DNA of 64,000 nt from VRUE01 sp963762205. GTDB taxonomy: Bacteria; Actinomycetota; Thermoleophilia; Solirubrobacterales; 70-9. The notes under the pieces are model-generated. The model was not told where the DNA came from. It worked only from the letters and a program-made list of their open reading frames with translations, and did not search any database. Shown in pieces: positions 60,510-64,000 of the stretch. The stretch lies in the NCBI GenBank assembly GCA_963762205.1, contig CAVXJZ010000003.1:1-64000 (forward strand). Reading direction: 5' to 3'. A program made the translations under genes and the position numbers. The stretch's first letter is position 1. Every line of letters begins with the position of its first letter.

Positions 60510-61560
60510 GTGCTGGTCCTCGCTCCGAGACTGGGGGCGCGGCCGCTCTGGGCCGCGATCGTCGCGCTCCTCGCGGCCTTCGCCATTGCGCCCGTCCTGC
60601 TCTCCCACGACGTCTACAGCTACGTCGACTACGCCCGGCTCGGCGTCGTCCACGGCCTCGACCCTTACCTCCATCCGCCCTCCGCGGCACCCGCCGACCC
60701 GGCCTTCGCCAGGGTCGATTGGAGATCGGCGACAAGCGCCTACGGGCCGCTCTTCACGCTCGGCACCTACCCGCTTGCCTGGCTCTCGGTCGGCGCCGCC
60801 GTCGCCGTGCTGAAGGCGTCGGCCGGCGCCGCGGTGCTCGGCGTCGCCGTGCTCGTCGCCCGCCTCGCGCCGGCGCGGGGCGTCGACCCCCTGCGCGCCG
60901 CGGCCTTCGTCGCCCTCAACCCGCTCGTCCTGGTCCACGTCGCCGGCGGCGCCCACAACGACGGCCTGGCGATGCTCGCGGCGATGCTGGGCGTCGCGGG
61001 GGTGCTCGTTGCCAAACAGGCAAGCGGGGGCGGCGCCTTCGCCGCCGCGCTCGCGATCAAGGCCCCGGCGGCGCTCGCCGCCCCCTTCGCCCTGATCGCC
61101 TCGCACCGCCGATCACCCCGCTCTCGGCGGGGGTTGGCGGTTCCTGGGCGGCGCGGCGCTGGTGGCGGGGGCGATCGGGCTCGCGGCCTGGGCGGCGTTC
61201 GGCTGGAGCTGGCTCGACGCGCTCGGCCTGGCCGGCGAGAACCAGGGCCGCACGAGCCACATGAGCGTGCCGATCACCTTTGCCCGCCTGACCGGAATCG
61301 ACCCCCGGCTCGCGCGGGTCGCGGCGCTCTCTATATATGGGGCGCTGTTCGCGGGCCTGCTCGCCTGGACCTGGCGCGGGGGCGATTGGCTGCGCGCCGC
61401 CGCCTGGGCCGCCGCCGGCCTGCTCCTCGCGACCGCCTGGCTCCTTCCCTGGTACCTGATCTGGGCGCTCCCCCTCGCCGCGCTCTCCCGCGACCGGCCC
61501 GTCCAACTCCTCCTCCTCGCCCTCACCGCCTTCCAGCTGGGCACCCGCATCCCGCTCTGA
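60510..61560 (+). CDS. GT-C fold polyprenol-sugar glycosyltransferase (mannosyltransferase-like), frameshifted
   Basis: About 350 aa after one frame change near 61125. Multi-spanning membrane protein with VLLSHDVYSYVDYARLGVVH, then GLDPYLHPPSAAP, SAYGPLFTLGTYPLAW, AGGAHNDGLAMLAAMLGVAG and ALAIKAPAALAAPFAL, a pattern of GT-C polyprenol-phosphate-sugar transferases such as actinobacterial alpha-1,6-mannosyltransferases. The second part has GRTSHMSVPITFARLTGIDP and TAWLLPWYLIWALPLA. A TM-like stretch (FALIWLGFLAYLG) lies in frame between the PBP stop at 60443 and the first GTG at 60510, so the real start may be a CTG at about 60453 or the start is damaged. Converges with otsA. Confidence 0.72.
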
Positions 61561-61608
61561 GCAAAGCTCCCCCCACAAGCTCGCGCGGAACCGGGGAGTG
61601 GAGGCCCC

Positions 61609-63075
61609 CTACGCCACGCTCTCGCGCAACTCGGCGATATCCGCCAACTGGTCGTCGACCCAGTCGCCCGGGTTGCGGGAGAGGATGATCTCCTTCAGGC
61701 GCTTGGCCCGCACCCGTCGCTCCTCGGGATCCATGGTCAGCGCCCGGTAGATCGAGTCGGCCTGCTCCTGGATGTCGAACGGGTTGACCGAGATCGCGCA
61801 CTCGCCCAGCTCTTCGTGCGAGCCGGTGTTCTCGGAGAGCATCAGCACCCCGTCGCGGGTGTTGACCGCCGGCGCCTCCTTGGCCACGAGGTTCATGCCG
61901 TCGAAGATCGAGTTGACCATCAGAAGGTCGAAGTGCTTGTAGCGGGCGACGGCCTCGGGGAAGTTCTCGTAGATCTTCAGGTCGATCGGCATCCAGTCGG
62001 TGGTCCCGTGGCGGTGGTTGACGACCGCGACCAGCGCCTCGATCCGTTCCAGGTACTCGGCGTACTCGGGCACGTCCTGGCGCGAGGGCTGCAGATGGGC
62101 GATGAACGTCACCTGCTCGCGGAACTCCGGGTGCTGTGTGAGAAAGGTGTCGAACGCGGTGAAGCCGCGCAGGACGTTCTTGGAGAGGTCGGCGCGATCG
62201 ACGCGGATGATCAGGTGCTTGCGCCGCCGCTCGAGCACCTCGCGCTCGGCCTCCGCCACCTGCGGCGACTCCTCGGCGACCCGCCGCAGCCGCTCGGCGT
62301 CGATCCCCAGCGGATAGGCGCGGCAGAGGGTCTGGCCGCCGGCGTGGGTGACCAGGGCGCGGTCGTAGTCGACATCGACCTCGAGCAGTTCGTCGCAGCA
62401 GCGGATGAAGTTGATGCAGTAGGCGTGGGTGTGGAAGCCGATGATGTCGTTGGCGAGCATGCCCCGGAAGATCGCCTCGCGGATCCGGCCCGGCAGCACG
62501 CGCCAGCTGTCGGGCTGGGACCAGGGGATGTGCACGAAGTGATGGAGGAAGGCGTCCGGGCGCTCGGCGCGGATCATCGCCGGCGCCGTGTAGAGGTGGT
62601 AGTCGTGGAGCATCACAAGCGGCCGCTCGCGCTCCGCGATCTGGCCGAGCACGGCGGCGGCGACGTCGCGGTTGACCTCCTGATAGCCGAAGTCCCAGGC
62701 GTCGAGCTCCTGCCGGCGGATGTCGGGCGCGTTGGAGAGGTCCCAGAGGTAGTGCTGGATGAACCAGAGGATCGGGTTCGCGATCACGTTGTAGAAGCGG
62801 TCGTAGGCCTCCGCGTCGCTGCCGACCATCAGCACCCGGTACTCGATCCCGTCGATCGCGATCTCGACCGGCCCCCCGCGCTCCGCGGAGACCGCCTCGT
62901 CCTCCGGGGTCATCGCCGACGCGATCCAGAGCGCGTCGCGGTGGGAGACGAGGCCCGAGAGGGCCGTGACCAGCCCGCCGCCGCCGCGCCGCACGGTGCG
63001 CTCGCCCCCCTTCGCCCGCTCGAACTGCGCCGGACCGCGGTTGGAGACGATGATCAGCGGATCGGAGTCGTACAT
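61609..63075 (-). CDS. otsA: Trehalose-6-phosphate synthase (GT20)
   Basis: 488 aa, intact. Forms trehalose-6-phosphate from a nucleotide-glucose and glucose-6-phosphate, in the cytoplasm. Seen: LIIVSNRGPAQFERA and the RRGGGGLVTAL donor loop, WDFGYQEVNRDVAAAV, LVMLHDYHLYTAPAMIR, HHFVHIPWSQPDSWRVLPG, DIIGFHTHAYCINFIRCC, YPLGIDAERL, IIRVDRADLSKNVLRGFTAF, VNSIFDGMNLVAKEAPAVN and SENTGSHEELGECAISVNPF: the full set of GT20 landmarks, of normal length. It starts 30 bases after a TreT-like glycosyltransferase gene on the same strand, so both trehalose genes are probably one transcript. No phosphatase (otsB) is in the window. Confidence 0.94.
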   Translation of the reverse strand: MYDSDPLIIVSNRGPAQFERAKGGERTVRRGGGGLVTALSGLVSHRDALWIASAMTPEDEAVSAERGGPVEIAIDGIEYRVLMVGSDAEAYDRFYNVIANPILWFIQHYLWDLSNAPDIRRQELDAWDFGYQEVNRDVAAAVLGQIAERERPLVMLHDYHLYTAPAMIRAERPDAFLHHFVHIPWSQPDSWRVLPGRIREAIFRGMLANDIIGFHTHAYCINFIRCCDELLEVDVDYDRALVTHAGGQTLCRAYPLGIDAERLRRVAEESPQVAEAEREVLERRRKHLIIRVDRADLSKNVLRGFTAFDTFLTQHPEFREQVTFIAHLQPSRQDVPEYAEYLERIEALVAVVNHRHGTTDWMPIDLKIYENFPEAVARYKHFDLLMVNSIFDGMNLVAKEAPAVNTRDGVLMLSENTGSHEELGECAISVNPFDIQEQADSIYRALTMDPEERRVRAKRLKEIILSRNPGDWVDDQLADIAELRESVA

Positions 63076-63105
63076 CCCGATGAGCCTACCCCGACCGCTT
63101 CGCCC

Positions 63106-64000
63106 CTACCTGTCCAGGTCGGCGATCAGCTCGAGCCAGTCGCGCAGGAGGCGCGGCGAGAGGAACTCGCGCCGCGCGTGTTCCTTGCCGGCCCGGCCCA
63201 GCCGCTTGCCCAGCTCGGGGTCCGCGAGGATCTCGACGCAGCGCCGTGCGCACTCGGCCGACGAGTCGACCAGATAGCCGCTCTCGCCGTCGTCGATCTG
63301 CAGCGGGATCCCGCCGACGTTGCCGGCGACCGTCGGCCGCCCCTTCCAGAGCGCCTCGGTCACGGTCAGCCCGAACCCCTCGCGGATCGACTTCTGCAGG
63401 CAGACGTCCGACTGCGACTGGAAGGCGTTGACCTCGATCGCGCCGACGTTGTTGAGGTTGTTGAGGATCTTGATGTCGGGGTCGCCGTCCGCGTATTCGA
63501 AGGTCTTCTGGAAGAACTCCCAGCCCTCGGGGTCGTCGGTGGCCATCGACCCGACCAGTGCGAGCTGCGCCTCGGGCACCTCCGCGGTGACGTCCCGGTA
63601 GGCATCGATCACCCCCATCGGGTCCTTCCAGGGGTCGAAGCGCGAGACCTGTGTGATCAGCGGCCGGTCGACGTCGATCCCGAACTGGTCGCAGACGAAG
63701 GCCGCGTCGTCCGGGGAGAAGGCCATGTTCTTCGGCGAGAGCGGGTCGATCGCCGGAGGGATGATCCGCACGCCCCCGTTGCCGTTCATGCCGGAGGGAA
63801 CGTAGGCGGGCATGTGCCAGACGGTCGCGTCGTACTCCTCGATCAGCGGCTGCAGGCGCGCGATCGGGGCCGGGTTGGGCTCGGAGAGGTCGATGTGGCA
63901 GCGCCAGATCCAGTTGCGGCCCCTGTCCTGCGCGCCGCGACGCAGGCCGATCGGCTGGGGGTCGTGGACGATGATCGTGTCCCACTCGCCCTGCAGCCCG
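63106..64000 (-). CDS. GT4 glycosyltransferase, trehalose synthase (TreT)-like, partial
   Basis: At least 297 aa, with the N-terminus beyond the right edge; the frame stays open to 64000. From the edge: GEWDTIIVHDPQPIGLR, NWIWRCHIDLSEPNPAP, TVWHMPAYVPSGMNG, then the GT4 C-terminal domain with ITQVSRFDPWKDPMGVIDAY, ALVGSMATDDPEGWEFFQKT, VCLQKSIREGFGLTVTEALW and RPTVAGNVGGIPLQIDDGES. The HDPQP and WIWRCHIDLS blocks match trehalose glycosyltransferring synthases, which make trehalose from a nucleotide-glucose and glucose. Cytoplasmic. Followed by otsA. Confidence 0.86.
   Translation of the reverse strand, partial: GLQGEWDTIIVHDPQPIGLRRGAQDRGRNWIWRCHIDLSEPNPAPIARLQPLIEEYDATVWHMPAYVPSGMNGNGGVRIIPPAIDPLSPKNMAFSPDDAAFVCDQFGIDVDRPLITQVSRFDPWKDPMGVIDAYRDVTAEVPEAQLALVGSMATDDPEGWEFFQKTFEYADGDPDIKILNNLNNVGAIEVNAFQSQSDVCLQKSIREGFGLTVTEALWKGRPTVAGNVGGIPLQIDDGESGYLVDSSAECARRCVEILADPELGKRLGRAGKEHARREFLSPRLLRDWLELIADLDR

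Noticed and set aside
1..64000. tRNA, rRNA, CRISPR arrays, insertion sequences, phage integration sites
   Set aside because: Nothing with the necessary signatures (cloverleaf, spaced direct repeats, transposase motifs, terminal inverted repeats) was seen; the only long repeat is the A-B junction pair.

Overview
The window is very GC-rich, densely packed DNA from a Gram-positive-type bacterium, most likely an actinobacterium. Large secreted NHL/fibronectin-III proteins, many TetR regulators, a zinc-ribbon/cyclase/ATPase regulator, a DUF2600 protein and basic C-terminal domains suggest Thermoleophilia (Solirubrobacter/Conexibacter-like). That placement is inferred from protein families, not from a marker gene.

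Layout. 1-5195 (minus) is a tightly overlapping operon: an MMPL/RND transporter, a small two-cysteine helical secreted protein, a small secreted beta-rich protein and a DUF2600 (polyprenyl-curcumene-synthase-like) protein cut by the left edge. 5327-6136 (plus) is a second small beta-rich protein. 6051-22055 (minus) is the first block of giant secreted proteins: type A (NHL propeller, FN3 and PD40 repeats, basic tail), type B (about 920-990 aa, four-fold Cys-containing repeat) and a natural A-B fusion, plus a lipoprotein. 22545-26189 holds four TetR regulators and a TetR-effector-like protein with no DNA-binding domain. 26286-29697 is a cyclase/AAA/TPR regulator. 29702-31732 is a secreted beta-propeller protein. 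31853-35113 (minus) is a cassette of small secreted proteins that repeats the gene pair seen at 691-2061. 35323-53251 (minus) is the second block of giants, ordered A-A-B-A-B in transcription order, with overlapping stop/start codons at three of its four junctions and a good sigma70-like promoter upstream. 53466-64000 is a conserved cell-envelope and housekeeping region: DUF480/YceH, pyrE, an NAD-dependent epimerase, a small membrane protein, an L,D-transpeptidase, a CPBP protease, a small MscS channel, a class A penicillin-binding protein, a GT-C glycosyltransferase, otsA and a TreT-like glycosyltransferase.

The most interesting content is the A/B system. Every A protein ends in a Lys/Arg/Ala-rich segment bracketed by two cysteines 52-56 residues apart. 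B proteins consist of four copies of a Cys-containing unit and mostly end in Cys plus a polybasic tail. Four small secreted proteins look like single-unit versions of B. One gene (9859-14286) carries an A-type propeller, the Cys-bracketed basic segment and a complete B domain in one chain, so A and B probably act together at the cell surface. A 232-bp, 99% identical repeat marks the A-B junction in the second block.

Many of the most GC-rich genes carry single-base frameshifts (DUF2600 gene, small beta protein, MMPL, cyclase, pyrE, epimerase and others), with the highest density at the left edge. Most of the giant genes are intact. I think these are mainly sequence errors rather than true pseudogenes and have annotated full gene spans.
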